Numbered from the stretch's first letter, positions 21,701 through 29,700 are shown. The stretch is DNA of 64,000 nt from Heligmosomoides polygyrus polygyrus (GCA_947396885.1 OX377204.1:3968001-4032000), one strand, 5' to 3'. The notes: generated by a model from the sequence alone, not told the origin. Numbers and translations: made by a program.

Positions 21701-24700
21701 AACCTCAGAAATGCCGATTTTTGGAGAGTAGTCTAGAATTCTTAGGCCACGTAGTAGATAAGGACGGGATAAAAACGGATCCTGGAAAGGTTTGCAAAAT
21801 CCAAAGCTACCCCAAGCCGAAGAATATTGCTCAACTAAGGACCTTTCTTGGTATGGCGGGATATTACCGCAAGTTCATCTTGCGATACGCACAGATGGCG
21901 AAACCGTTATATGAGCTTACTAGTCCTAAGATTAAATTTGTCTGGGGAGACAAACAAGAGGAAGCCTTTGCGAATCTAAAGGAAGCTCTAGTAGGTGCAC
22001 CGGTATTGGGGCAACCCAATATTGAGGAAGCGCGGAACGGAAGTCGCCCTTTCATAATTTACACTGATGCGAGCAGAATCGGTGTAGGAGCGGTCCTGGC
22101 TCAAGAGGGAGATGATGGATTCCTGCATCCGTTATTTTTCGCATCGAAACCGTTTTCTTCCGCGGAACGGAACTATCATGTAACAGACCAGGAGGCACTA
22201 GCTCTGATTTTTAGCCTAAAGAAATTCCACTATTTCATTTTTGGCATATCAACAATAGTGCGTACGGATCACTCGGCATTAACGTCGCTATTCAAGCGAA
22301 CACATGTTTCACCACGCGTTCTACGCTGGGCGTTGGAAATACAACGGTACGATCTCCAAATTGAGCATGTGAAGGGTGCCGCAAACTGCGTAGCAGATGC
22401 GCTTTCCAGAGGGCCATTGGATCTCCGGAGCGAAGAAACTCAGTTCTGGATAGCGGACGAGAAAGTTGTCTGCTCCCTTCAGGAGGAACATGAGTGGCTC
22501 AAAGAACTGCGGGAAGACCCGGATTTTAGTGATCTAATAGTAACAATTGAAAGCAATCAAACCGAGGAGGTTAGACTCCCGAGATATCAGAAAGTGCTCA
22601 GTTCTGCTGATTTTGTTATTAAGGAGGGAAAACTCAATCTCATGAACGAAGACGGTTCGTTAGCAATAATTGTCCCACGATCGCATCGTCGCGATGTCTA
22701 CAATGAGGCACATTCCGGTGTTCTAGGCGGGCATTTCAACGCCAAGAAAATGTTCAGTCAGCTGAAAAAATCCGTATTTTGGCCTGGCATGCGGCAAGAT
22801 ATAGGAAATTGGTGTAAAACTTGCAGACAGTGTTTTTTGACTAACAACACTGGAAAAGGTGTACCACCATTACGACCTGTAAACGTTAGAAGGCCACTGC
22901 AAATAGTGGGAGTCGACCTTCTAGAAATGGGATTGACAACGCGCGGTAATCGTTACATTGTCACCATCATAGATCACTTCACGAAGTATCTAGGAGCTTA
23001 TCCTATCGCAGATAAAAGGGCTGAAACAGTCGCTGAAGCTATTTTTAGCAACTGGATTTGTGGGGTTGGAATGTGCCCGGAAGTCCTTCTTTCAGACCGA
23101 GGCAGTGAGTTCGAGAATGCTGTGATAGCAGCTCTTTGCGAGGTCATGGGAATCGAGCAAAAGTTCACTAAAGGTTACTGTCCTAGAGAGAACGGATTGA
23201 CGGAGCGCGTCAATGGAACTATAGTACGGATGCTAAAGAAGAAAACCACAGTGCCAACAGAATGGGACAGAATTCTTCCGACCATAGTGTACGCGTACAA
23301 CGCCTCGACCCATAGAGCAACCGGCGAAAGCCCACATTTTCTGCTGTACGGGTCCGACCCTAGGTACCCTTCCGCAGTGATTCCATCAGAACACCTCTCG
23401 CCCTATGTCGTGGATTACGACGCCTACAAAACGCAACTACTCTGCGGCATGAAAATAGCTCGGGAATTGATAACCGACAATGCAAAAGAATATCAGCAGA
23501 AAATGAAACGGGAATATGACGAAAGACTAAAAACTGGAAAATCTACAGTTTTTGTGTCAGGAGATCGAGTTTATATGAAACTCCCTGCTGAAAAAGCAAA
23601 ATCTTCTCATCCCAAACTGATAACGGACTGGACAGGTCCTTTTCGTGTAATCGAAGCTAGCTCCAATTCTGCCCTTATTACTCTAATTGGAGAAAACAAG
23701 GAGCCTTGCAGGGTACCATTTGACCAATTGGTTAAAGTGCCGAAGGAAATCGACGATACCCCGGTAATAGGGAAGACTGCGCGTAGAACCCGTGGCAGGC
23801 CAAAGAAAACTAAATTCAAAAATAAAAAGGGTATATGTCGCGTAGGTGAGCAGCATTGGTAGGTGGGAGCGCGTAAACCAATCAAATCGCATGGAATCGG
23901 CGTGCCATTCAGAGAGGGCGTGTACCTTTGGTACCCTGATGGGCTGGCATGTGTTCGGCCAGTGCTGTGTTTGGTTACTATTGGCTGGTGCGCTCCCACC
24001 TACCAATGCTGCTCACCTACGCGACATGTACCATAAAAAGAATATTAAATGTTCTAGTATTCAAGTTCTAAATTTCAGAGCATCCCTCTCATCAACAACC
24101 AACGTGGACCACGTGGATTGGCACTGCCCCCGCAAACTGATGTATCAAGGAGTGGAAGTGGAGTGCCCGACAGCAGTTATCCTCCAGGACGTCATCCCGA
24201 ACGCGCCTTTTGGAGCGCTGAAATTTTCTTCACCCTATGATTTATCACGTCTTCTTACCATATTGTCGCAGTCTCACATCCCTGAATCGTGGCGAACTGC
24301 TCGACTGTTGGACCGTACCTATGACATCACCAGTCCCACCGGACTCGGTTTGGCCTGGTCATTTTACCGTCAGAATTGTATTCATTTGACACTTGCCTCA
24401 GTGTCCGAGGCCGGCTACGTGATCCCAGATCACCCATCTCGCGGCAACTGCGATCCCTACAACTTAGCTTCGATTGCGGATATCGCAAGAAGATATGCGG
24501 AAACGCATCCTTGGACGAAATCTTCCTGGACGGAACTGAAGCCAAGAAAAAATTTGATTATTTTACCCGTCGGATTCGAAAGGGTAGTCGACTGCTTGAA
24601 AACGGAGTCGCAAAAGGCTGTCGTGCTAAAGAAGCCCGAAGAAATGCTACCAGAATGGTTTGTCGAGGACTACTCGTCAATCGTACTATTTAGCCTAGCA

Positions 24701-27700
24701 GAATTCGCCGGAACAACACGGTGGCGTGGAGCTTGGACGCTCCTGATGCAGCAGGTTGCTCGTGGCGCGGAACTCATGATACTCGCAGGACCAGAAAATG
24801 ACCGAGAATGGAAAAGATCGCTGGACATGTTGCGAGACTTGTGCGAGGAAACAGTAGCCCAGCGCCCATCACTGCGAACTCATATCCGATGTCTGTTACC
24901 ATATCGATCTCAGTACGAGATGATCGGAGCTGGATTCCGTGCAGCAACTTACGAACAGGGCAAACTGTTCACCGAAAGTGCAGCAAAACGTTTTTGGGCA
25001 TCGACTATGGCGCAACACTCAGCATTCATCTCGCTTGCTCCCTTCAGAAGGAAAGCACATCAAAATGCGGTGAAGCGAGGCGCCGGACATACTCCATATC
25101 ATCAGCGGAACACGCCGAATTATCAGGCTCAAAGCAGTGCCCAGCAAGGCCAGTCTCAACATCGAGGAGGAACTCGATATCGTGGACACAACAACAGAGG
25201 TGGATACACCGCAAGAAAGCCTCTAACGGAGATGCCGATCCATAAAATCGGCAACCAGATGTACAAATTGGTTCCTATAAAAGATTCGAAAAGGAATCCA
25301 TTTCCACTCCGAGGGCTCTCATCACGAGGCGGAAGACGATTTTAATTCGGCGTAGTGGAAACGCCTATTTCCAGAGGCCCCCCATGTAGTATAAGCTAAA
25401 TACGGTATTGCTCACGGTACAGCGACGACGCTGTCCGTGCTGCCGGCCGTGTATCCGCAGGTGAGACGAGCCCGCAAGTGCTGTATATCCGCAGGCGAGA
25501 CGAGGCGCAGATGCCATATATCCGCAGGCCTCACCTGCGCAAGTAAGGGCGGACACGCCCAGACAAAAAGGCATAAATACCGGGTCATCATCTCCCAGCA
25601 GACGCTCAATCATCACTCATCATTTGTCTTCCGTTGTCATCTTACGTCATCTTTGTTATTACGTGTTATTAAGGATAAAACCTTAGTGTAAATCTCGTGT
25701 TGCTCAAAGCCCTGTCTATAAGGCTTGGTTAGTCTCCACTTCGAGGAACCTTGAAGGGAGAAAAACCACTAGACAGCCTCAAGAAACTCCTAGGTAGAAG
25801 TTCGATTAGAACCACACAGTATAGTGAGTCTCAGTCACCACCTGTCGACTGACTGCGGCAGCGGCTTCGCTCCGCACAAGCGGTGGATCAGCGGGTGAGT
25901 TCATCGTTCATGGTTCTGGGGTTTTCTGCTATGCCTCAAGACAATATCCGAAAGGCTAGAGTCGATGAGGCGTTTGGTCGGATAGATAGCAACATCCGAA
26001 ACCTCAAGCCACTTTTAGGCCTCCGAAGACGACGAACGGGTCGAAACGTTAGGCCGCTCAATAAATACTGGTCCACCTTACAACCTCGTTCGGCACAGAA
26101 GTAATCGAAACACTAACCTTAGCTTAAAACGGTAGAATATAACGGGACTGGTGTGTAGAGCAATGAACCACAATGACACACAACGATCATCATCATACTA
26201 AAACTCACGCTGGGTCATAGTGACAGACGAGCAATACACTCTCATCAGGACACTGCTTTATACCACAGCCTATCCTTTCAGTCCAATCCCAGACCATCTA
26301 AAAATGTGTGGCATTCACTAATTTATTTGGAGTCTTACGAAAAGCTATGTCCCGAGAGTTACCTGTGTGTAGTGGCCAACTTGCACATCCGCGAAAACAT
26401 TCGATGGGCCAACGCCAAACTTTCTTAGTTCATCAAACCATAAACTAGAAGCCTGCAAATACTATATCATAGGTGACTGTAAGGACAAGCCGACAATGCG
26501 TAGCAAGAAAATGTGTCGGGAAAGAACGCTGTGTTGTAAGTAGTCAGCCTCTGCTCTTACGAAACCTATCATTTAGATGAACACAGGGCAATAGCGACAG
26601 ACGTCTGCATTTTTACAATAAACTAGATTTTCGTCGGCAATCGCGCCGCCAAATATCTGGTTGGGGCTTCGCCGCCGTACTCGAAAAATACATTGCCTTG
26701 ACCGTATCGGTTCTCTTTTCCTCTCTGGACTCTTATTTTCACTGTAAAAAGCTTCTTGGTTATATTGTGTAGGGCTCGGTATACAGTAGGATGGAATAGC
26801 GATGGGGTCTGAATTGTACAACATGTAGAGTTTTCGCCACGTTTTTTAAACCTCATCCACGTTGAAAGATGTCTGCGGCATGTACTCTGAATCCCCGCGC
26901 ACGTTGGTACGTTGGACGACGTGTACAGCACGTACTCTGAATCCGAGTGCACGTTGCTCGACGTCTGCGGAACTTCTTCTGAATCCGGACTAACGCTGTA
27001 CGACTTCTGTAGGACGTCTTCTGGATCGGAGGGTCACACGTCGGCGACACGCCTTCTGAATCTCGAAGCAAACCGCGCAACTTCTCCAGCACGTCTTCCG
27101 AACCCGAAAACACACTGAAACAACACGCTGCACGGCCACTCCGATACTCCTCAACACCCTTATTGGTCCTGCAGACAGACGAACAGAAATACGCTCCGCT
27201 TCTGACAAACAGCCTCGAAGAGACGCCGCTTGTTATGTAGTAGGATTATAAAATTTCAAAGACACTTCCAAATAGAAGTGAGCGGCAGATCAGTATGCAC
27301 TTCCAACAAGACACCGCTAAACCACACATTGCAACGTCGACGAAGACTGGGTTGGCAAATTATGGGTGGACTATTGTTCGCCATCCGCCATTCTGTAGAC
27401 CACAATCTTTCTGGTTGACGCATTTCCTTCAATACTCAACGTTTTTTGGGTGGTCGTCACTTCACAGTCAGTGAGGACACCGATGAGGAACCGAGGTGTT
27501 CTTCAAGAGCCACCGCTTTTGGTGCAAAGTCATCCATAACCTGTCAACATGTTGGGGGACGTTGACCGATATTGGTGGTACCTATTTCGAATAAACCGCT
27601 GTCGCTTTTTCAATATAATGGAGGAAAACATTTCGTTCTTTCCAAATGCTGAAGAACTTATGTGTTAGCCTATTTCTTACCAGGTCAAGGACGCCCATCA

Positions 27701-28959
27701 AGTCGTAAACCGGTGACATCATGAATAGACTCTCTCCAAAATCAGTTTCTGAGTGCACAAATGTACAATTGTTTGCGACGTGCTGAGCAGATGCCTCCAG
27801 AGTACAGTCGTAATCCTGCATAAAATATAAAAATCAACCTCAAAAATCAATCAAAAACCATTCGAAAAATTTAATTATTATGTTAATTTTCGTAATTGTT
27901 TAATATCTAATCAGCTCTACATAACTAAGCAACCAACAAAATAAATAATAACACAGCGCGCGTAAATAAATAATTAATAAGTAACTTTATTACATTTGTG
28001 TTTTTTATTTTCACTTGTGCTTATGTTTATTACTTTTCGCTCTGTCTACACCACTGTTTTTGTTGCTGTTGAGAAACTCACCAGTTTTTTCATCCTCGAA
28101 GCCTTAGGTGCATATCCATCAGTGCCGGAGGGATCCTCAGATAGACCTCTCGCTGTCTGCGATCTTCAAAAGGCATTCTTTAGCGTTTCTTTGCTTTGCA
28201 CTCATTCATTGGTGGAATATACCTTAGCCTATTATGGTCGTTGAGTACTTTCGTTCTTAGTTCATCATTCATGAAGTAACTGGCTGCACAGTGTGCGAGG
28301 TTGTCTCCTTCAGTTAGGTTAAGCGATCCTAAAAGACTTTGTAATTTTCGGTGTTAAATTGTATCATGTAACAAAAAATGCTAAAGTCAAGAAAACCTTC
28401 GCCTTTGCTTGACGCCGTTGAAGACAACTCTTCTAGAAGTGACTTCTCGGTGACTTCATCATTTTTGTATTCGATGCAAAGCCCATCATAACAGGCAGAA
28501 GTGGGGATTGAGGAGCAGTCAGTGTTATTGCTACATAAGGTATCGTTAAGCATCGCTTTCTGTCGAAGGCTTCCACTAGAGAAACATAGAATTTTATTGT
28601 GGTAGTAGCTGAGTTAAATGACATCCCTTCAATGAACTTACTGCTTGTTGTACAAACAGCTCACTAGCAGCATCATTAGAGATCCTTTGCTGCATTCTGT
28701 AAAAGAACAGCCAATCTGGGATGTGTTGGAGAGTACCATCTAAATTCTGATGAATGTATTTAAAAATGACTACTGAACACATCCTATTTTAGAATGAGAA
28801 AGCTGACAACCCACGTTATGGAATGTAAAAGTGCTTTGGGCTGTTAATCCAGTGCCCTCATCATGTTCATGTAGCGGTTTGATCCAACCTGTTACGGCTT
28901 TCTTTATAGTTTTTGCATATATGTTCAACCCCTCCGCTTCTTTGTGATGGAAAGGAACT
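15608..28959 (-). CDS. Two-domain SCP/TAPS (CAP, ASP-like) secreted protein
   Basis: Nine exons in minus order: 28959-28815, 28739-28642, 28575-28397, 28328-28223, 28163-28082, 27815-27681, 26452-26363, 26297-26209, 15764-15608. All junctions are GT-AG and all phases join, giving about 359 residues ending in TAG. The CAP domain is the fold of hookworm ASPs, allergen 5 and CRISP proteins: secreted, disulfide-rich, involved in host interaction or reproduction in nematodes. Domain 2 has HNRLR, YDCTLE, FVHS, FGES, WFDEL, GHYTQ and VCHYDPAGN, so the His-Glu-Glu-His cavity tetrad is complete, followed by a Cys-rich tail. Domain 1 is diverged: GLNIY replaces GENIY and Glu is missing after GW. A Cys-rich hinge (LCSNNTDCSSIP) joins them. 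The 5' end with signal peptide is not securely placed. The last intron is ~10.4 kb because of nested transposons. Confidence 0.88.
16180..16465 (-). pseudogene. RTE-type retrotransposon 3' fragment (antisense in CAP intron)
   Basis: The reverse complement matches the last ~280 bp of the RTE ORF at 44.3-44.6 kb: GTGGGCCGGC, the ACCCACTGAACGAGA region, CACCAGGACGCCCACC, and GAGCAAGTCTATGATCAAC at the end. Frames are broken. It shares its strand with the CAP gene and lies in that gene's last intron. Confidence 0.85.
16904..17277 (+). mobile_element. SINE family 1 with extended tail
   Basis: Full-length head and body, inserted in the CAP intron. It is flanked by 14-bp repeats, TTATGTACGGCCAC (16890-16903) and TTATGTGCAGCCAC (17278-17291), differing at two bases, which I read as the target-site duplication. 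The tail contains a tandemly doubled ~55-bp TTTATTCTCTCTATTTCTCC block. Confidence 0.9.
18021..18450 (+). repeat. 5' LTR
   Basis: Starts TGTAGTATAAGC and ends AGAACCACA. It contains three TATCCGCAGG phrases near 18088-18160 and a TATA-like CATAAATAC at 18209-18217, plausible as the promoter. Internal short ORFs recur in the 3' LTR and are not genes. Confidence 0.93.
18451..18468 (+). promoter_or_regulatory. Candidate tRNA primer-binding site
   Basis: TGGGAGCCAAGCCTAGCG follows the LTR with no spacer. It starts TGG, the complement of a tRNA CCA end. I cannot assign the tRNA. Confidence 0.55.
18520..23862 (+). CDS. Gag-pol polyprotein, Ty3/gypsy
   Basis: I chose the first ATG at 18520; the frame is open further upstream into the LTR but without ATG. 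It gives 1780 residues with no stop or shift. A gag region with a heptad-like coiled coil lies at about residues 148-187. One CCHC knuckle, CNNCGKHGHGTADC, spans residues 516-529. The aspartic protease DTGS is at 606-609. RT has YLDD at 1028-1031. RNase H has its first Asp in YTDAS at about 1183. Integrase has an HH-CC zinc finger (H1398, H1405, C1435, C1438), D1466, D1526 and E1562 (D-x35-E), then a WTGPF (GPY/F-like) module at 1704. Gag and pol are one frame, so no frameshift is needed. It makes virus-like particles and integrates cDNA. Its stop lies inside a long inverted repeat. Confidence 0.95.
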   Translation: MTFSTSSRGNVPSSMDTVDDTEEQMVVEQNLPTATEPEVSQMDSQLTAAFDNIARRLDDILDDQIRHLGAQKKQCILETVGRTVDIAREKTRQTICETLPSILKEISLTPEELRRVLPIASYHSSLMQNLAEELNCEIPDVTAVMKAKISEVDRLEIQLTDKNKEIEDLRNLTIQLQNQVDTLATRMANNVGPIGSDQQCVNPAATPRGERRSAVNWSAVSQQLLTLNKVKNSNVQVHQPESQWQRDGRRQRQRSTSSVRSNLSSRSSFHASMRSEAFTCSHNTTNKGQTSEHSAESNAMGGMFNAFKEVFKAQSVAEIAKYDGKNSLSDFLRAIEVKYPQTVWSDRDRRDILVNHLVGSARSIYKNLPYSAKHGSFDEIVFALKEARKNPCEKLKLMREWDNIAMRKGESVGDFCCRMEEISRRIHPNGDWDFHVASKLYSSLQHWKDSYHMLAALDAKEGNAYEEVKRVALRLEKTHVIRYEKPEVYSKSNTSHRGPCAENAVVPTHRGKSLRCNNCGKHGHGTADCRSRPFPKRNGADERRQGPNRQQISRTPASGALSTFVDECCGMVRSQNQSVHPKTIAAGKPTLCNASIFGIRVKALIDTGSVVSIVPTMLLKQAKDQGFDLDNEVEMVGSGQENRFFDASGNQMNFLAVINAEVCVDGAGIARTSLHVQKTKDTTLLLGTNVLNALGIHLKFEPSASGSLRNGVQEVEVARAAKRLVIPPGSAAIIEVGSSKPSGERIFWSKDSRINSGVCLLKEGSAEISVANRDNQTWVIKKGEPLGEWSDDSLSDPKSTNIPSGMLDMTEHVVLSKPKRIKALIEIIEHNRKLGKLPTKVAEIVIKHSETFAITDSELRQTNLIEHDIDVQGHPPIRQKTRPVPYGVRNKVDAMLQDLRQRKIIEDSNSPWASPIVLVAKKDGSTRLCVDYREVNKVTRKDSYPLPPIDMTLQNLQGKRWFTSLDLASGYWQVPLTEKAKEISAFTTSSGLFQFNVLPFGLTNAPSEFQRLMNTVLGHLIGPEVSVYLDDILIATETEQRHLEVLEETLNAFQKANLKVKPQKCRFLESSLEFLGHVVDKDGIKTDPGKVCKIQSYPKPKNIAQLRTFLGMAGYYRKFILRYAQMAKPLYELTSPKIKFVWGDKQEEAFANLKEALVGAPVLGQPNIEEARNGSRPFIIYTDASRIGVGAVLAQEGDDGFLHPLFFASKPFSSAERNYHVTDQEALALIFSLKKFHYFIFGISTIVRTDHSALTSLFKRTHVSPRVLRWALEIQRYDLQIEHVKGAANCVADALSRGPLDLRSEETQFWIADEKVVCSLQEEHEWLKELREDPDFSDLIVTIESNQTEEVRLPRYQKVLSSADFVIKEGKLNLMNEDGSLAIIVPRSHRRDVYNEAHSGVLGGHFNAKKMFSQLKKSVFWPGMRQDIGNWCKTCRQCFLTNNTGKGVPPLRPVNVRRPLQIVGVDLLEMGLTTRGNRYIVTIIDHFTKYLGAYPIADKRAETVAEAIFSNWICGVGMCPEVLLSDRGSEFENAVIAALCEVMGIEQKFTKGYCPRENGLTERVNGTIVRMLKKKTTVPTEWDRILPTIVYAYNASTHRATGESPHFLLYGSDPRYPSAVIPSEHLSPYVVDYDAYKTQLLCGMKIARELITDNAKEYQQKMKREYDERLKTGKSTVFVSGDRVYMKLPAEKAKSSHPKLITDWTGPFRVIEASSNSALITLIGENKEPCRVPFDQLVKVPKEIDDTPVIGKTARRTRGRPKKTKFKNKKGICRVGEQHW
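23830..24032 (+). repeat. 38-bp perfect inverted repeat over the pol stop
   Basis: 23835-23872 is the exact reverse complement of 23990-24027. Allowing one G-U pair, pairing extends outward to 23830/24032. Inward it continues with wobble pairs and an ACCAAT/ATTGGT-type helix. The loop is about 117 bases. The pol stop (23860-23862) is in the left arm. An RNA with these arms would form a very stable hairpin between the two ORFs. Confidence 0.95.
23891..25345 (+). CDS. Accessory ORF of the gypsy element, unrecognised
   Basis: The first ATG is at 23891, giving 484 residues; the frame is open from a GTG at 23846. It is +1 relative to pol. Near the N-terminus is a hydrophobic stretch (CCVWLLLAGALPP) that could be a signal or membrane segment. 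The middle is globular-looking, rich in W and charged residues, with few cysteines. The last ~100 residues are basic, with Q, N, RGG and GGR, like an RNA-binding tail. There is no C-terminal membrane anchor or furin-type site, so an envelope role is not supported. Coding quality matches pol. It could be a nucleic-acid-binding or assembly protein. AAATTTCAG at 24070-24078 is a strong acceptor-like site that could supply a spliced or trans-spliced mRNA. Confidence 0.75.
   Translation: MESACHSERACTFGTLMGWHVFGQCCVWLLLAGALPPTNAAHLRDMYHKKNIKCSSIQVLNFRASLSSTTNVDHVDWHCPRKLMYQGVEVECPTAVILQDVIPNAPFGALKFSSPYDLSRLLTILSQSHIPESWRTARLLDRTYDITSPTGLGLAWSFYRQNCIHLTLASVSEAGYVIPDHPSRGNCDPYNLASIADIARRYAETHPWTKSSWTELKPRKNLIILPVGFERVVDCLKTESQKAVVLKKPEEMLPEWFVEDYSSIVLFSLAEFAGTTRWRGAWTLLMQQVARGAELMILAGPENDREWKRSLDMLRDLCEETVAQRPSLRTHIRCLLPYRSQYEMIGAGFRAATYEQGKLFTESAAKRFWASTMAQHSAFISLAPFRRKAHQNAVKRGAGHTPYHQRNTPNYQAQSSAQQGQSQHRGGTRYRGHNNRGGYTARKPLTEMPIHKIGNQMYKLVPIKDSKRNPFPLRGLSSRGGRRF
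25385..25816 (+). repeat. 3' LTR
   Basis: Identical to the 5' LTR by eye except around 25706-25713, two bases longer. It is preceded by AGAGGCCCCCCA, a weak stand-in for a polypurine tract. It ends ACCACA before the CAGT duplication. Confidence 0.93.
26209..28328 (-). CDS. CAP gene, exons of domain 2
   Basis: Five exons: 28328-28223, 28163-28082, 27815-27681, 26452-26363 and 26297-26209. The 59-bp intron 28164-28222 restores HNRLR to SQTARG, the usual HN.LRS..A.G box. The intron 26453-27680 carries a mariner remnant and a degenerate tandem array. Boundaries are phase 2, 0, 0, 0 and 2 in order, all consistent. Every exon maps to a consecutive piece of the CAP fold with no gap, the strongest evidence that the gene is read correctly here. 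Confidence 0.88.
26865..27120. repeat. Degenerate tandem repeat, ~42-bp unit
   Basis: About six diverged units around ACGTCTTCTGAATCCG within the CAP intron between 26453 and 27680. The frames here reflect the period (a multiple of three) and are not proteins. Confidence 0.6.
27285..27595 (+). pseudogene. Mariner transposase C-terminal remnant
   Basis: FQQDTAKPHIA, then GLANYGWTIVRHPPFC, is the second catalytic Asp region and the WE..HPPYSPDL equivalent of mariner. The expected third Asp block has decayed. Frameshifted tail similarity runs to a GGTYFE-like end at 27587. It lies inside a CAP intron on the opposite strand. Confidence 0.7.
28397..28959 (-). CDS. CAP gene, exons of domain 1 and hinge
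   Basis: Exons 28959-28815 (VPFHHKEAEGLNIY to FTFHN), 28739-28642 (MVLSNTSQIGC to VSCLYNK) and 28575-28397 (GSLRQKAMLNDTLC, a Cys-rich hinge and acidic linker). The second exon starts directly at ATGGT after TTTAG, exactly as the matching exon of domain 2 does at 26297. The two halves therefore share intron positions, a sign of internal duplication. Confidence 0.8.
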
Positions 28960-29039
28960 CTGAAATTATTCAAGATCAGTTCTGAAATGAATAAAAGCCT
29001 CAGACCAATAAACTTTTCTAAGAAATAACGGGAGTACTG

Positions 29040-29700
29040 TCGCGAATGCGATAGCTCGCTCCCTAATTTCAAACCCCGCTGGCTGCCGTATCGGCGCGGG
29101 ATCCCGAAGAGGCGCTCCTGAGGACCGGCTTGCCCGCGCAAGCTATCGACCTGCTCGGCCAAGCCAGTCACACGCCGCCCCTCGCCGGGTTCAGTTCTTG
29201 CCTCGCCGTCTTCTTGAGCGGCTGCGCGGGCGCTGCTCTGGGGCGCTATCCAAAACATCTCTGGTAATCCTCGAGCGAAGGTTTGCCGCTTCTTCATCTC
29301 CAATACAGCGGGCTACACTATAGGAAGGCGGTAAGCCAATGATGGGATGCATCTTCGTTTGAATCGCGTCGCCCGGCGATGGAAGCATAAACGGGATCTA
29401 ACAGCCCATCATCGTCCGTCGGCGGCGAACCATGGGCGGCGGGCGTGATGGGGTGCGGCAATTGGCCAGTTGAGGGATCCCGGGACCGTCCGCGGACGGT
29501 GCCTCGGGAGTACACCACAGTCCTTATGGTGGTTTCGTGTGAGCAAATCACCGCAACTCGTATTCGCCGTGGTATTTACCGCTTGCTTATGATTTCGCCG
29601 CCTGCTGCGTACCACGGCGAGTGGTGCCGTACTACAGCCGCATAGGTTTGCGACAAGATATTGGGCGGCGGCAGCGTCAGTAATGCTGTGAATCATTTGA
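29040..29700. other. GC-rich, CpG-rich block of unknown origin
   Basis: A sharp rise in GC and CpG content relative to the AT-rich surroundings. Long frames exist on both strands (for example minus 28770-29303 and 29409-29900), as expected from composition alone. Only the minus part below 28959 is real CAP coding sequence. An AGGGATCCCGGGACCGTCCG-like segment and a CCGTCCGCGGACGGTGC palindrome lie near 29473-29505. It sits in the presumed first CAP intron. Confidence 0.5.

Larger units (their letters stand above)
18021..25816 (+). mobile_element. Near-intact Ty3/gypsy LTR retrotransposon
   Basis: TG...CA LTRs of 430 and 432 bp differ only in one short indel/substitution patch (CAAGCTTG versus CAAAGCCCTG), implying recent insertion. 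The 4-bp target duplication is CAGT, at 18017-18020 and 25817-25820. Internal order is primer-binding site, gag-pol frame, accessory ORF, 3' LTR. Protease, RT, RNase H then integrase is the Ty3/gypsy order. It sits in the arm of the foldback element, inside the last CAP intron and opposite in strand to that gene. It is probably still capable of encoding its proteins. Confidence 0.93.
17414..26111. mobile_element. Foldback element (~0.9 kb) interrupted by an LTR retrotransposon
   Basis: After removal of the LTR element (18021-25816) and one CAGT, the remainder is about 900 bp with ~320-bp inverted arms: 17414-17733 against 17992-18020 joined to 25821-26111. Arm identity is roughly 95% by eye. 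The centre, 17734-17991, is unique. The arms contain CGAAACGTTAGGCCGCTC, related to the palindrome at 47.1 kb. No transposase is present. A 12-bp repeat, ACTAACCTTAGC, lies at 17358-17369 and at 26112-26123. The left copy is 44 bp away from the arm, so its status as a target duplication is uncertain. Confidence 0.8.

Noticed and set aside
23846..25345. Envelope (retrovirus-like) protein
   Set aside because: No C-terminal anchor, few cysteines, no cleavage motif, and a basic RGG-type tail. The apparent start at 23846 is GTG, so I used ATG at 23891.
27996..28244. 82-codon plus ORF with hydrophobic start
   Set aside because: It overlaps CAP exons on the other strand and has no family features.
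28770..29303. 177-codon minus ORF as one gene
   Set aside because: Its last third is a true CAP exon (28959-28815); the rest is GC-rich intron read through by chance. Splice sites and phase support the shorter exon.
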